Below, one piece after another: positions 15,604 through 24,961 of a DNA stretch of 48,846 bases. Origin of the DNA: Bacteroidota bacterium (GTDB lineage: Bacteria > Bacteroidota > Bacteroidia > Bacteroidales > JAAUTT01); the NCBI GenBank assembly GCA_023429135.1, contig JAEYWD010000085.1:1-48846 (forward strand), written 5' to 3'. Within the stretch, counting starts at the first letter, position 1; every line of letters begins with the position of its first letter. Below the pieces are notes generated by a model that was not told the origin of the DNA, did no database searches, and saw only the letters and a list, made by a program, of their open reading frames with translations. Made by a program: the position numbers and the translations under genes.

Positions 15604-16671
15604 TCATGATTTAGCATAATTTGAAAGATGCTGTACCCATTGTTCTTTAGTATATCTTGTTGAGAGAATTGAACTTCTTGTACCCATTTTTAGAAGCTCT
15701 GAATTATCCAAATAAAAGAGTTCTTTAAGCTTTTCCTTAAAATCTCTTCTATCTTTTGTTTTGAATACAAAGCCATTGTAATTATTAATAACATAATCTG
15801 TATGAGCTCCAACACTATCCGAGCATATTATCGGTAATCCAGCTGCTGTAAATTCTTGAACTACAACACCAAAATTTTCACAATCTGATGGTAAGCAAAA
15901 AGCACCGCATGATTTCGTAGTCTCTGCTAAAATATGTGGCTGTAAAAATTCCTTATATGTTATCTTTGAACTTGTTGGAAGAATTTCATTTAATGGCCCT
16001 TCTCCAACGATTAATAATTCCCAATCATTTGTTAAACCTTCATCATCTAATTCAATAAAACAGCTTATTAATTCAACTACCCATTTATATTTAACCAATC
16101 TACCAACGAAAAGCAAAACCTTGGGATAACTTTCAACTTTAGTATAATAGGAATGCTTGTAAGAATCTAAAAAATGATCAGTGTTAGCCGCATAAAGTCC
16201 CAAACTTATATCAGAGTGATCAAATCCCATCAAATTTGCATATGAGTATTGACGGATTCCAGGGACCCAAACTTTTGAGAAAATCCTTTTAATAATAAAC
16301 CTATAAAAAAGTAGACCAATGTATTGACGTAAGGTTCCCTTCCAATAGTTATCCAATAAAAAGACTTTTGTGGTGGCTAAACTTTTGAATTGAAAAGCTA
16401 CCCTAAGATATGTTTTATCAGAAAAGCCTGAAACCAAAATGGCTGATGGATTAATTTGTTCACACAATTTTATTAAGGAGTTATAGTCATATTTCGTTCT
16501 GTCATATAAATAAATTCCTTTTACTTCTTTAAAATGAAATGGGGCATATTTATTAATTGGATAATTTACAATGTGTAAAGTAAACTTAGGAAATGACTGA
16601 ACAAATACAATCATACTAGAATAGATATAATCGGCTAGTGACTGATATAAAAAAATAATATCTCTTTTCAT
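15604..16671 (-). CDS. Family 4 glycosyltransferase
   Basis: A 355-aa GT-B enzyme. The N-terminal half is divergent. The C-terminal donor domain is clear, with VLLFVGRLVKYKWVVELI (about residues 192-209), ELLIVGEGPL, and the acidic pair in SDCENFGVVVQEFTAAGLPI, which fits the E-x7-E spacing. The N-terminus starts directly with IIFLYQSLADYIYSS and has no signal peptide, so it acts in the cytoplasm. It lies third from the distal end of the block; the gap to the next gene is 39 bp. Donor and linkage are unknown. Confidence 0.87.
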   Translation of the reverse strand: MKRDIIFLYQSLADYIYSSMIVFVQSFPKFTLHIVNYPINKYAPFHFKEVKGIYLYDRTKYDYNSLIKLCEQINPSAILVSGFSDKTYLRVAFQFKSLATTKVFLLDNYWKGTLRQYIGLLFYRFIIKRIFSKVWVPGIRQYSYANLMGFDHSDISLGLYAANTDHFLDSYKHSYYTKVESYPKVLLFVGRLVKYKWVVELISCFIELDDEGLTNDWELLIVGEGPLNEILPTSSKITYKEFLQPHILAETTKSCGAFCLPSDCENFGVVVQEFTAAGLPIICSDSVGAHTDYVINNYNGFVFKTKDRRDFKEKLKELFYLDNSELLKMGTRSSILSTRYTKEQWVQHLSNYAKS

Positions 16672-16710
16672 TATTATAATATATAAGTTTGGAAATAAAA
16701 AGTATCTACT

Positions 16711-17769
16711 TTATTGTTGCTCGATAAAAGAGATCATAGATTTCCATTTAGATTCAGAAAAATATGCCCCCACTTCCATTTGATTATTGCAAAAACTCAT
16801 TAGTTTTTCGCTTGGCATCTTTAATAAATCCTGTACTAATAATTTAATGTCTTCCTTAGTGAATGGTACATAAAAGTACTTTAATGAGGCTAACTCTGGA
16901 TATTCTATAGTAGAAATTACAATTTTCCCTTGTGACAAGTATTCAAGCGTTTTAGAAGGAAAGTTATTCGTATTTTCTGGAAGATTTGGATCTCTAAAAC
17001 TCAAGCAAAAGGTAATATTCTCTAAAATTCTTTCATACTCATCCTTTGACAAAAATCCTAGAAAAATTATATTCTTATAACCTCTAATTTTTTCGTAAAT
17101 TCCATTATCCTTGCCTGTAATTATCAGTTCAGCTTCAGGTATATTACTAAAGATGTCAATAGCCATGTCAATACCATTTACATTATTCAATATACCTGAA
17201 AAAAGAAATTTCCTATTATTAAGATCTATATTAAATTTATTTACTTTATAAGAAGGTATAATCCCAGCTAAGCTGACATGATTTCTATTTTGAATGTCAG
17301 TACGGGCCGAAAGAGAAATTACACCCTTCATTTTGTTTATCATCCAACATATAAGATTTTCACTGCTAAATCTATTTGATGGAGGATTATAATCAGCAAT
17401 AATTGCATATACCCGTTTAAAGAAAAGGTATTTTAATAAGATTATTGAAATTAGGTTCGTTGTTGTAATGTTGTAGAACCATATATTCTTTGCTTTTAAA
17501 GCATTTTTAACAATTACAATATTTTCAACAAAATTATTAAGGAATTTAAGAATTTTCCAGTGTGGGAAAACCCTATATTGAATAAATATTACCCCCTTAT
17601 ATGAACACCGGTTCTTTATGCTTTCACTGACATTTATCGGTACTAATGAAAGTGATTTGTCAAAACAATTATTATCAATTAAAGCAAAGCAAAAATTAGC
17701 CGCAGCTTGTGAGACATCAAATCTTTCAATAAGATTATTTGGCAAAGATTGAAACACATACAAACGCAT
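16711..17769 (-). CDS. Family 4-like glycosyltransferase (divergent)
   Basis: A 352-aa probable GT-B enzyme. The first domain is weakly conserved. The donor domain shows FLFSGILNNVNGIDMAID, AELIITGKDNG, then NIIFLGFLSKDEYERIL. The end of the donor site is FPSKTLEYLSQGKIVIST, in which one glutamate of the usual pair is retained (TLEYL) but the first is replaced by a Pro/Ser-rich stretch. Activity is therefore likely but less certain than for its two neighbours. It is packed 4 bp after the acyltransferase gene upstream. The first residues (MRLYVFQSLPNNL) fit a normal cytoplasmic start. Confidence 0.75.
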   Translation of the reverse strand: MRLYVFQSLPNNLIERFDVSQAAANFCFALIDNNCFDKSLSLVPINVSESIKNRCSYKGVIFIQYRVFPHWKILKFLNNFVENIVIVKNALKAKNIWFYNITTTNLISIILLKYLFFKRVYAIIADYNPPSNRFSSENLICWMINKMKGVISLSARTDIQNRNHVSLAGIIPSYKVNKFNIDLNNRKFLFSGILNNVNGIDMAIDIFSNIPEAELIITGKDNGIYEKIRGYKNIIFLGFLSKDEYERILENITFCLSFRDPNLPENTNNFPSKTLEYLSQGKIVISTIEYPELASLKYFYVPFTKEDIKLLVQDLLKMPSEKLMSFCNNQMEVGAYFSESKWKSMISFIEQQ

Positions 17770-17773
17770 AAAC

Positions 17774-18376
17774 CTATTCTATTTTTTTAATAACTCTTGC
17801 AGGATTGCCAGCTGCTATTGAATTGGGGGGAATGGATTTAGTAACAACTGACCCTGCGCCAATTGTAGATCCTTTTCCGATTGTTACACCTTTTAAAATA
17901 ATACAACGGGCCCCAATGAATACAAAATCCTCAATAACAATTGGATTTGTACATGTCTTTGATGGATCCATCCTTTCATCTGGATATATAGGATGAGCAT
18001 CTGAGTCACTTATAACGCAACCCGAACCTATTAAAACATTATCTCCAATAAAAATTTTTGAACTTGTACTAATTGTACTTCCTGAAATTCCTACATTTTT
18101 CCCAATTAGAAGCTGCGCTCCAGAGCCAAGGTGGAAATAGTTAGGTTGAATTATGCCAAAACTATTACGTGTAAGCTTAGATTGTAAAATTAAGCCATCA
18201 CCAATCTTTATGTTTGGTGGAGATTGAAATCTATTTGGTCTTTTAATATAGAATTTACCATAAATCTGCCAAGTTCTATTAAATGGTATATTAGCTTTTA
18301 AACATTTGTACAATGTTAGAATTTGTACATATAGTGGTAGAATTCTTCTGTAAACAATTCTTAGAGAGCTATACAT
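17774..18376 (-). CDS. Hexapeptide-repeat O-acyltransferase (LbH fold)
   Basis: A 200-aa left-handed beta-helix acyltransferase. Helical repeats of the form [LIV]-G-x4 run from about residue 70 (IGDGLILQSK) through IGKNVGISGSTI and IGDNVLIGSGCVI. The loop SDAHPIYPDERM carries the likely catalytic histidine. The C-terminus is IGAGSVVTKSIPPNSIAAGNPARVIKK, the standard end of the maltose/galactoside acetyltransferase-like group. It would put acetyl or a similar group on a sugar of the repeat unit. It sits between the Wzy-like gene (11-bp gap) and a GT4 gene (4-bp gap). Three LbH enzymes lie in this block, so the glycan is probably heavily acylated or carries N-acyl amino sugars. Confidence 0.87.
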   Translation of the reverse strand: MYSSLRIVYRRILPLYVQILTLYKCLKANIPFNRTWQIYGKFYIKRPNRFQSPPNIKIGDGLILQSKLTRNSFGIIQPNYFHLGSGAQLLIGKNVGISGSTISTSSKIFIGDNVLIGSGCVISDSDAHPIYPDERMDPSKTCTNPIVIEDFVFIGARCIILKGVTIGKGSTIGAGSVVTKSIPPNSIAAGNPARVIKKIE

Positions 18377-18387
18377 TAATATATGAT

Positions 18388-19800
18388 TTAAAATTTGTTA
18401 TAAGGTGGAATATTTTTTAACCTATCAATCTTAGCATACTCGCCCAAACCTGCAATTATTCCCACAAATAGCCAAAAAAAAATGCTAGATGCATGAGTAA
18501 CAATTGAATGTCCTGTTAAACTAAAAATTATGAACACCCCTAAAAGGCCGTAAGCTATAGACTTAACTACTTTTGGTAAATATCTTAACCCAATAATCAT
18601 TTTATTTATGAAGTAGAATAAAGCCAAGAAAAGTATACCTCCTGGAACTATTCCAAAATAATAAAGTAGCTGTATTAAAGTATTATGAGCACCAAAAAAT
18701 ACCTCTTCTTCTGTCTCATAAACAGTTTCAAGTTTAACTTTCTCTTCTGGTATTGCAAAGAAGATATTATTATCTTTTATCTCTTCTAAGTAACTCGTCC
18801 ATACAAAATATCGATCACCAAAAATTTTATTATATAACCTATCTTCAGTTGTTATATTTTCTTTAAGCTGAATATCTTCTTTAGGAATAGAAAGGATTAA
18901 ACCTAAAAATGCAATCGAAACTATTAACCCCAATTTCGGTAAAAATTCTATAATAGGGCGTTTGAAAAATTTAAGAGAAAAATAAGTTATTATTCCACTC
19001 GTAATGGGAATAAGCATAATTGTAAAAGTATTTTTAATAGTACCTAAATAGACCGATACTAATATTAGTAGAAACTTAAGTTTCTCTTTATCATACACCA
19101 ATATATATATACCTAAGGAAGTTGCTACTCCAATGTATAAAAAAACTATGTGGTTATAGACCAGTCCAATTACTAGTAAAACTGCCAATATGTAAATATA
19201 TTTATTTTTAAGTTGTATTAGAAGCTGCATAGAAGTACGAGACTTTTGTTTACCAAAAGCATAACCGTAAAAAAAAACAGTTAATCCCATTAGAGCTTTA
19301 GTTGCAGCTAATGCACCATTTATCCCAAGAAAACTTGCAATTATAAAGCACAGAATTGAAGGTATAAACAAAAAAGCAAACAAATAGATAACCACTTTAG
19401 ATAAACCAGACAAAATAAATGGTGTGGCGAATGCTAAATATATGTAATAAACAAAAAAGAAAATACTAACTAATAAATGAATTGATATATCAAAGGAGCC
19501 AAAGTTGATTACAGAAATGTATTCGGGCAGAATTAGGAATGATACCGGTCGTTTATCACCATTTTGATTTAAGGCCTCTATATATTGGAAGGGGTAACCC
19601 GGAACCGATTTAAGACCAATTTCTATGTAGAAAATTATAAATAAGATACTAATTGCTTCATACTTTCTATTTATTAGTTCTTTTATAAGAAAAATACTGC
19701 CAATAATTAATCCTAATGAAGCAATTGATTCACCAAGAAAAAATGTGATGAAGATAATTAAAGAAAGAATATACTTAATATTTCTATTGCTTTTCATCAC
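18388..19800 (-). CDS. wzy: O-antigen/exopolysaccharide polymerase, Wzy-like membrane protein
   Basis: A polytopic membrane protein of 470 aa with about 11-12 hydrophobic segments. It has one long extracytoplasmic loop (about residues 305-370: IPKEDIQLKENITTEDRLYN...). The loop ends with GAHNTLIQLLYYFGIVPGGI, the H-N-x-x-L pattern of the Wzy_C/O-antigen ligase family. Such proteins join flipped repeat units in the periplasm. A polymerase role is favoured over ligase because the gene lies inside a Wzx-containing block; sequence alone cannot settle this. Its start codon overlaps the stop of the upstream GT4 gene by 4 nt (ATGA), so the two are probably translationally coupled. Confidence 0.82.
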   Translation of the reverse strand: MMKSNRNIKYILSLIIFITFFLGESIASLGLIIGSIFLIKELINRKYEAISILFIIFYIEIGLKSVPGYPFQYIEALNQNGDKRPVSFLILPEYISVINFGSFDISIHLLVSIFFFVYYIYLAFATPFILSGLSKVVIYLFAFLFIPSILCFIIASFLGINGALAATKALMGLTVFFYGYAFGKQKSRTSMQLLIQLKNKYIYILAVLLVIGLVYNHIVFLYIGVATSLGIYILVYDKEKLKFLLILVSVYLGTIKNTFTIMLIPITSGIITYFSLKFFKRPIIEFLPKLGLIVSIAFLGLILSIPKEDIQLKENITTEDRLYNKIFGDRYFVWTSYLEEIKDNNIFFAIPEEKVKLETVYETEEEVFFGAHNTLIQLLYYFGIVPGGILFLALFYFINKMIIGLRYLPKVVKSIAYGLLGVFIIFSLTGHSIVTHASSIFFWLFVGIIAGLGEYAKIDRLKNIPPYNKF

Positions 19801-20975
19801 AAGCTGTCATAAATTGAAATAATTTGTTTAACATTTTCACAAGTGAATTTTTCTGTGGCCAGTTTAAACCCATTTTCTCCCATCTCTCTTGCCTTTATTG
19901 GGTGGTTACATAAATAATTAATTGCGTCTGCTAAAGCTCTACCATTTTCATTTTTTACTATAAGCCCCGTATAATTTTGAGTAATGATTTCATCCATTCC
20001 TTCTACATTTGTTCCAATTGCTGGTTTTTTATTTAAATAAGCTTCAATAACAGGTCGTGCAAAGTGCGAAGCTGCAAATGGTGCTATTAAACAACATGAT
20101 TCACCAATATATTTTGTAACATTAAAGATTAATCCTAACTCAATAGTTTTATGAGATTGACGCATTTTCCTTAGAGTCTTTCGGAGATCAGAACCAATTC
20201 CTAGAATTTTCTTTATTTTAAACTTGAACTCATTTTCCTCTTGACTATCATATATGCCTCCAAAATAGACTTTGATGTCATTGTCTAGAAATTCTAAGGC
20301 ATTTACCATATTGTGGAATCCTTTGTAAGGAGCTGAACCTCCTAAATATAGCACCTTCTTAGAAAAATAAGAATCTTCCTTAACAAAATTGTTATTAACT
20401 TCTGAAAAGTTGTAAACTACACTTGTTTTTTCTGGTAAGTCGATACGTTTAGCATTATCAAAACTGATGGCTATAATTTTATCACAATATTTTCTCATTT
20501 GACTTCTAAATAGAGTATATCTAAAGCCAAAGGTACCCTTTGAAATAGGTTCACGAATATGCATTACAACTTTACCCTTTTTTTTGCAAGGGGCTAGCCA
20601 ATCTGATATTTGTGAGGAATTTAAATGAGCAATATCATAATCTAAATGTTTAAGTTCCCTTTTCGCAAAATAGAATCTCGATAATAACCAAAACAAGGAA
20701 AGTTTAAAAAATTTCGGAAAATAATAAAAGGGAACATAATATGGGACCCAATGGAAATAAAAAGAGTATATTTTTCGATAAAAAAAACTCCGTGCAACTA
20801 TATAATTTATACCAATTTCCTCTAGCTTCTTTCTCACAATGGAATCCTTAATGAGTAAGACAAGAACATCATATTTGGCAGTGTCCAACTCTTTTATTGT
20901 TTTTATTAAGCTATTTGGTGCACCTCCCCAACCGGAGCCATGATGTATAAAAAGTATTTTTTTTTTAGGTGTCAT
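19797..20975 (-). CDS. Family 4 glycosyltransferase
   Basis: A 392-aa GT-B enzyme. The N-terminus KKILFIHHGSGWGGAPNSL has the GGAP donor/acceptor loop. The middle part has YDIAHLNSSQISDWLAP and VVMHIREPISKG. The C-terminal domain has VLYLGGSAPYKGFHNMVNAL and the donor-site end FARPVIEAYLNKKPAIGTNV with the second glutamate of the pair, followed by GMDEIITQNYTGLIV. It transfers a sugar at the cytoplasmic membrane face; the sugar is unknown. Its stop overlaps the Wzy-like start by 4 nt and its own start lies 1 bp from the CgeB-like gene upstream, so it is in the core of the operon. Confidence 0.9.
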   Translation of the reverse strand: MTPKKKILFIHHGSGWGGAPNSLIKTIKELDTAKYDVLVLLIKDSIVRKKLEEIGINYIVARSFFYRKIYSFYFHWVPYYVPFYYFPKFFKLSLFWLLSRFYFAKRELKHLDYDIAHLNSSQISDWLAPCKKKGKVVMHIREPISKGTFGFRYTLFRSQMRKYCDKIIAISFDNAKRIDLPEKTSVVYNFSEVNNNFVKEDSYFSKKVLYLGGSAPYKGFHNMVNALEFLDNDIKVYFGGIYDSQEENEFKFKIKKILGIGSDLRKTLRKMRQSHKTIELGLIFNVTKYIGESCCLIAPFAASHFARPVIEAYLNKKPAIGTNVEGMDEIITQNYTGLIVKNENGRALADAINYLCNHPIKAREMGENGFKLATEKFTCENVKQIISIYDSL

Positions 20976-20976
20976 A

Positions 20977-22119
20977 TTATATATTGGTGGTTTTTATAGC
21001 ATATTTCATTTCTTCATGCAAATTAATTTCAGGTAGAAAAAATGGAAACTCAACATTTAAAATGTAATCGTTTTCTTTATATCGTTTGGCAGTATCAATT
21101 TTGAACTTCATTCTATGATATTGAGTATGTTTATCAAAAACATATTTAGCAGCCATATTAGCTTTAAATATTAATTCATCGTAATCCAATTTCATTAGCT
21201 GATTAATTCTCTCTACTAGATCTTCATTTTTAGATATATAGTAACAGTGTTCGTTTTCTCTATAAATATTTTTTATACGTGGAACTTCAAACATTATAGT
21301 CGGTACTCCACTTGCAATCTGCAAAAGATGCCTGTTGGAGGTATAATAATCTGAACAGAATAAGGCAGGAGCATCAATTGCAAATCGCCCTTTTTGAAAA
21401 ATCTCTTGTTGTGCATCAAATGAAATTGGACCTTGAGAATATTGAAAGTTCCAATTATAACCAAATAAACCGAATCTATCCAAAAAAGAATTATGAAGCT
21501 GTTTTACAACTTTAGTCCTCTTAATATTTGTCCACCAGGCTTTAGAAATTGGATTTACTCTCAGTAGGTTACCCTTACTTCCTAAAAAAATTATATCAAA
21601 CATATAATTACCATTGTGAAACCTTTCATATGCTTTAAATCTCTTTTGACAAATTCCTAATGGTGATAAAACAATGTTCTTCGCACCCCATTTCATCATT
21701 TTTTCAGCAGATCGCCCTATTTGAGTACTGAATGTAATATCTGCTAACTTAGAGGCTTCTTTAAAATGGTCTGGGTAATATGGCATCATCCAATTGTAAG
21801 AAAATAAGTCCCCTACACTCGTTATCACTATAGGTCTTTGTTTTAGTTGTAAAATTTTTTCGATGCACTCTCGGGGAGAAACATTAATACTTCTTCCTCC
21901 ATGAAAATGGTGAAAATATACCAAATCAAATGATTCTTCTTTACAAGACCTTATCACTTCATTATAAAAGCCTTCCCATCCTTTTTCTTGAGCATATCCG
22001 AAAAAAGGTATATTTTTAAATCCATCAATAAATCCCTCATTGGTAAGTCTCTCTAAAGCATCATGCCATCCCGGATGATCATCAATTTTTTGTCCTTGTG
22101 ATAAAAAAAGAACTTTCAT
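20977..22119 (-). CDS. CgeB-like glycosyltransferase (GT1-type donor domain)
   Basis: A 380-aa protein resembling the CgeB/DUF3880 group. The N-terminus VLFLSQGQKIDDHPGWHDAL is unusual. It is followed by DLVYFHHFHGGRSINVS, IVITSVGDLFSYNWMMPY, and the donor-site segment SNRHLLQIASGVPTIMFEVP, which is the best match to this family. Enzymes of this group are predicted glycosyltransferases of spore coats, LPS and exopolysaccharides, mostly uncharacterised. It shares one base with the upstream gene (TAATG stop/start), so translation is probably coupled. There are no membrane segments. Confidence 0.75.
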   Translation of the reverse strand: MKVLFLSQGQKIDDHPGWHDALERLTNEGFIDGFKNIPFFGYAQEKGWEGFYNEVIRSCKEESFDLVYFHHFHGGRSINVSPRECIEKILQLKQRPIVITSVGDLFSYNWMMPYYPDHFKEASKLADITFSTQIGRSAEKMMKWGAKNIVLSPLGICQKRFKAYERFHNGNYMFDIIFLGSKGNLLRVNPISKAWWTNIKRTKVVKQLHNSFLDRFGLFGYNWNFQYSQGPISFDAQQEIFQKGRFAIDAPALFCSDYYTSNRHLLQIASGVPTIMFEVPRIKNIYRENEHCYYISKNEDLVERINQLMKLDYDELIFKANMAAKYVFDKHTQYHRMKFKIDTAKRYKENDYILNVEFPFFLPEINLHEEMKYAIKTTNI

Positions 22120-23276
22120 TATTTAAAAAAATTTTTTTCGTAATTTTTATATAACACATTTTGGAATTGCTCTATTGAATTCTTCTGAGAAACTCTAATA
22201 AAATTTTCTGAGTTTATTTGCGCAATTAGAGGGTCGTAATTCAATGAATTAGATCTTAATGAATCAAAAAAGTCCTGAATATTAAAAATGATAAATCCTT
22301 CATTTTTTAACCATTTATACATTACATTTCGTTCATTTAAATAAACTTTAACCCCAGCTCTTAAGGCAGCAAATATTGTTCCCATTCCATTCTGCCGATA
22401 AGAATTGACTACAAGAGCCTTTGTATTATTTAGAAAAGAAGAAAGTTCATCGTTACTCATAAAATTCTCAATTAATTTTATAGTAGGATAATCCTTAACA
22501 ACCTTTCTAACTTTTCTTGTGTACTTATTTTCCGAACCATAGCTAAATAGGACCTCAAATGAATAACATTTCAAATAATTATCATTTCGGATTGCTTCAA
22601 GTATATCTAAATAGTTATTCCAAATTTCTCGACTAATTCCTATAACGATTTTTACTCTATTTCTATTTAATGGATTGAAATTATGTTCACTTATCGGCCA
22701 ATCAGGTGCTTGCAGGAATGGAGGTAGTGAAGGAATTAGAGATTTAAGTAAAGTATATTCATCCTGTGAAAGTCCCATTAAATAATCAATTCTGCTCGTA
22801 ACTTTAAAAATCTCAATTTTAGGGATTTTAACAAACCCAGTAAACAAACTCTTTAGATAAGAAAAAAAAGTTACTATGCTATTCTGCCTCTCAGGACTAT
22901 CATATCTCAAAGAATTCTCACTTAGAAATTCCGATTTATATAAACGATAAATTTCTGCACCAAAAAATCTCCATACTTTCTTAGTAGAAACTGGAAGCTT
23001 TGTCGTTAAAAAAATATTGAGTGGAGATAAACCCCACAAAACAATAATCTCCGCATTTTCGCAGCATTTTAGAACATAATCAATATCCTTTATACTTGTT
23101 GAACAATAATAAATGTTATTGATTGTATTGTCATTATTAAGTAATGGCTCACTAAATACGATTGAAAGATTAAATACATTTTCATTTTCAAAGGATTTAA
23201 CTCCAAGAATAAACTTAGGATCAGTATGTATATGAACGACTTTTGTCAGGTTGTTATTCATTTGTAGATTTATCAA
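22119..23276 (-). CDS. GT56-like (WecF-type) glycosyltransferase
   Basis: A 385-aa protein whose pattern fits the TDP-N-acetylfucosamine:lipid II transferase group (GT56). An N-terminal VVHIHTDPKFI block is followed by AEIIVLWGLSPLN, then KVWRFFGAEIYRLYK. The middle region has VKIVIGISREIWNNYLDILE, and the C-terminal domain has SFLNNTKALVVNSYRQNGMG. GT56 enzymes use a 4-amino-4,6-dideoxy sugar donor. This fits the VioA-like aminotransferase two genes upstream, though the link is inferred. Two starts are possible: 23276, or 23261 (MNNNLTKVVHIH), which I find more natural because it overlaps the upstream gene by 8 nt rather than 23. Confidence 0.65.
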   Translation of the reverse strand: MINLQMNNNLTKVVHIHTDPKFILGVKSFENENVFNLSIVFSEPLLNNDNTINNIYYCSTSIKDIDYVLKCCENAEIIVLWGLSPLNIFLTTKLPVSTKKVWRFFGAEIYRLYKSEFLSENSLRYDSPERQNSIVTFFSYLKSLFTGFVKIPKIEIFKVTSRIDYLMGLSQDEYTLLKSLIPSLPPFLQAPDWPISEHNFNPLNRNRVKIVIGISREIWNNYLDILEAIRNDNYLKCYSFEVLFSYGSENKYTRKVRKVVKDYPTIKLIENFMSNDELSSFLNNTKALVVNSYRQNGMGTIFAALRAGVKVYLNERNVMYKWLKNEGFIIFNIQDFFDSLRSNSLNYDPLIAQINSENFIRVSQKNSIEQFQNVLYKNYEKNFFK

Positions 23277-23811
23277 TTAATCTTAATAAGTCCCTTTCTC
23301 TTTCTCTAATATACTTTAATGGATTTCCTCCATAGATTTTCCATGCTGGTAAGGATTTTTTTACTAAACTCATTGCTCCGGTTACGCTACCTTCCTCAAT
23401 TGTAACATTAGGCAAAACAATTGTATTAGTTCCTAATTGACAGTACTTTTCAATTAATACTCTGCCAATGATAACATTTGTATGATCTGGCAAATTTTGA
23501 GGGCCGATTAAAAACTTGCCACTAAAATCATCCGTCGCTGATAATAAAACGCATTTTGGGCTTAACCCGGAATAATCATTCAATATGATTCCTCCTGCTC
23601 CATACAAAGCACAGTATGCCGAAATGTGTATATTATTCCTTAATTCAATTTCTCCGGATAAAATGCAAAAGTCATCAATACGAACATTATTTCCAATGGA
23701 AATTCTTTCTATCCCGTAAAATCTTGCGAAACGACTAATCTTAACGTTTTCACCAATAGATTTGAATCCTAATCTTTTTATTTCAGATTTCCTATAAAAA
23801 GAATCTTGCAT
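23254..23811 (-). CDS. Hexapeptide-repeat acyltransferase (LbH fold)
   Basis: A 185-aa beta-helix acyltransferase. Repeats begin near residue 18 (SIGENVKISRFARFYGIERI) and continue through IGNNVRIDDFCIL and HISAYCALYGAGGI. The C-terminal part has YCQLGTNTIVLPNVTIEEGS and a standard end KIYGGNPLKYI. The inserted loop SATDDFSGKFLIGPQN lacks the histidine that is usual in sugar O-acetyltransferases of this fold. The catalytic residue is therefore not obvious and the enzyme may act on an amine, as N-acetyltransferases of amino-deoxy sugars do. Its position directly downstream of the VioA-like aminotransferase (9-bp gap) supports N-acylation of the 4-amino sugar; this is inference. Confidence 0.8.
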   Translation of the reverse strand: MQDSFYRKSEIKRLGFKSIGENVKISRFARFYGIERISIGNNVRIDDFCILSGEIELRNNIHISAYCALYGAGGIILNDYSGLSPKCVLLSATDDFSGKFLIGPQNLPDHTNVIIGRVLIEKYCQLGTNTIVLPNVTIEEGSVTGAMSLVKKSLPAWKIYGGNPLKYIRERERDLLRLIDKSTNE

Positions 23812-23820
23812 AACTACATT

Positions 23821-24942
23821 TTAAAAGTTACTTATTGAATGTTTTTTAATAGAATTAATAATTCTTCTTACGTCCTTTAGATCTAATTCAGGATAGATTG
23901 GTAAACATAATACCTCATTAGAAAGTCGGGATGCAACAATTAAGTTCAGTTTACTTGAACTTGGAAGGCCACTATAAGTTGGAAATTCAGAAATTAATGG
24001 GAAAAAGTATCTCCGTGTAAATATATTCTCTCTCTTCAGTTCTTCATATAATGAATCGCGATTAATTGGGAAATCGTCATTTATAAAAACAGGAAAATAC
24101 GAATAGTTATGTGATACACCCGGAATATCAGTTTGAAACCTCAATCCCTTAACGCCATGTAATTCAGATCTATAGAAATCGGAAATCACTTTCCTTTTTT
24201 TAATAAGAGTGTCCAAGTATTTTAATTGTAATAAACCGAAAGCAGATTGAACTTCATTCATCTTAGCATTAATGCCAGGAGCAACTACAGTAATCTCATC
24301 ATGTATACCAAAATTCTTTAAGTCGTCTATTCTTTTCTTAGTAGTTAAGTCCTTACAAATTATAGCCCCACCTTCAAATGTATTGAATACTTTTGTAGCA
24401 TGAAAACTTAATACTGATAAATCGCCCCAATTTAAAATGCTACTCCCATTCTTTTTAACATTAAAAGCATGAGCTGCATCATAAATTACTTTTAAGTTAT
24501 AAATATCTGCTATCCTTTTTATCCGATCATGCTCACAAGGATTTCCATAAACATGAACGGGCATAATGGCTGTTGTTTGAGGAGTAATTGCCGATTCTAT
24601 CTTCTCTGGGTCAAGATTTCCAAATATAGGATCTATATCAGCAAAAACAGGCCTAATGTTATTCCACCAAAGTGAATGAGTAGTTGCTACAAAACTAAAA
24701 GGAGTAGTAATAACTTCACCTGTAACTCTCAAACATTGTAGAGCTGTCATTAACGCCAATGCCCCATTTGCAAATAATGAGAGATAAGGCACATCCAAAA
24801 ACGAGGCCAACTCAGTTTCTAATTGTTGATGAAATTCACCATTGTTTGTCAACCACTTATTTTCCCAAATTCTTTTAAGATATTTATTAAATTCATCAAG
24901 CGGGGGCATGAATGGTTGAGTTACATAAATATTTTTATCCAT
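23821..24942 (-). CDS. DegT/DnrJ/EryC1/StrS aminotransferase, VioA-like
   Basis: A 373-aa PLP-dependent sugar aminotransferase. The start YVTQPFMPPLDEF followed by WENKWLTNNGEFHQQLE resembles VioA-type enzymes that make dTDP-4-amino-4,6-dideoxyglucose from the 4-keto sugar. PLP-binding signatures are present: VIYDAAHAF (with the ring-nitrogen Asp) and LSFHATKVFNTFEGGA, whose lysine forms the internal aldimine. The reaction takes an amino group from glutamate. I chose the ATG at 24942. An earlier in-frame ATG at 24981 would add 13 residues and overlap the wzx gene, and MDKNIYVTQPF looks like the real beginning. Its substrate would need RmlA/RmlB, which are not in the window. Confidence 0.85.
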   Translation of the reverse strand: MDKNIYVTQPFMPPLDEFNKYLKRIWENKWLTNNGEFHQQLETELASFLDVPYLSLFANGALALMTALQCLRVTGEVITTPFSFVATTHSLWWNNIRPVFADIDPIFGNLDPEKIESAITPQTTAIMPVHVYGNPCEHDRIKRIADIYNLKVIYDAAHAFNVKKNGSSILNWGDLSVLSFHATKVFNTFEGGAIICKDLTTKKRIDDLKNFGIHDEITVVAPGINAKMNEVQSAFGLLQLKYLDTLIKKRKVISDFYRSELHGVKGLRFQTDIPGVSHNYSYFPVFINDDFPINRDSLYEELKRENIFTRRYFFPLISEFPTYSGLPSSSKLNLIVASRLSNEVLCLPIYPELDLKDVRRIINSIKKHSISNF

Positions 24943-24961
24943 TAATATATTAGATTTATTA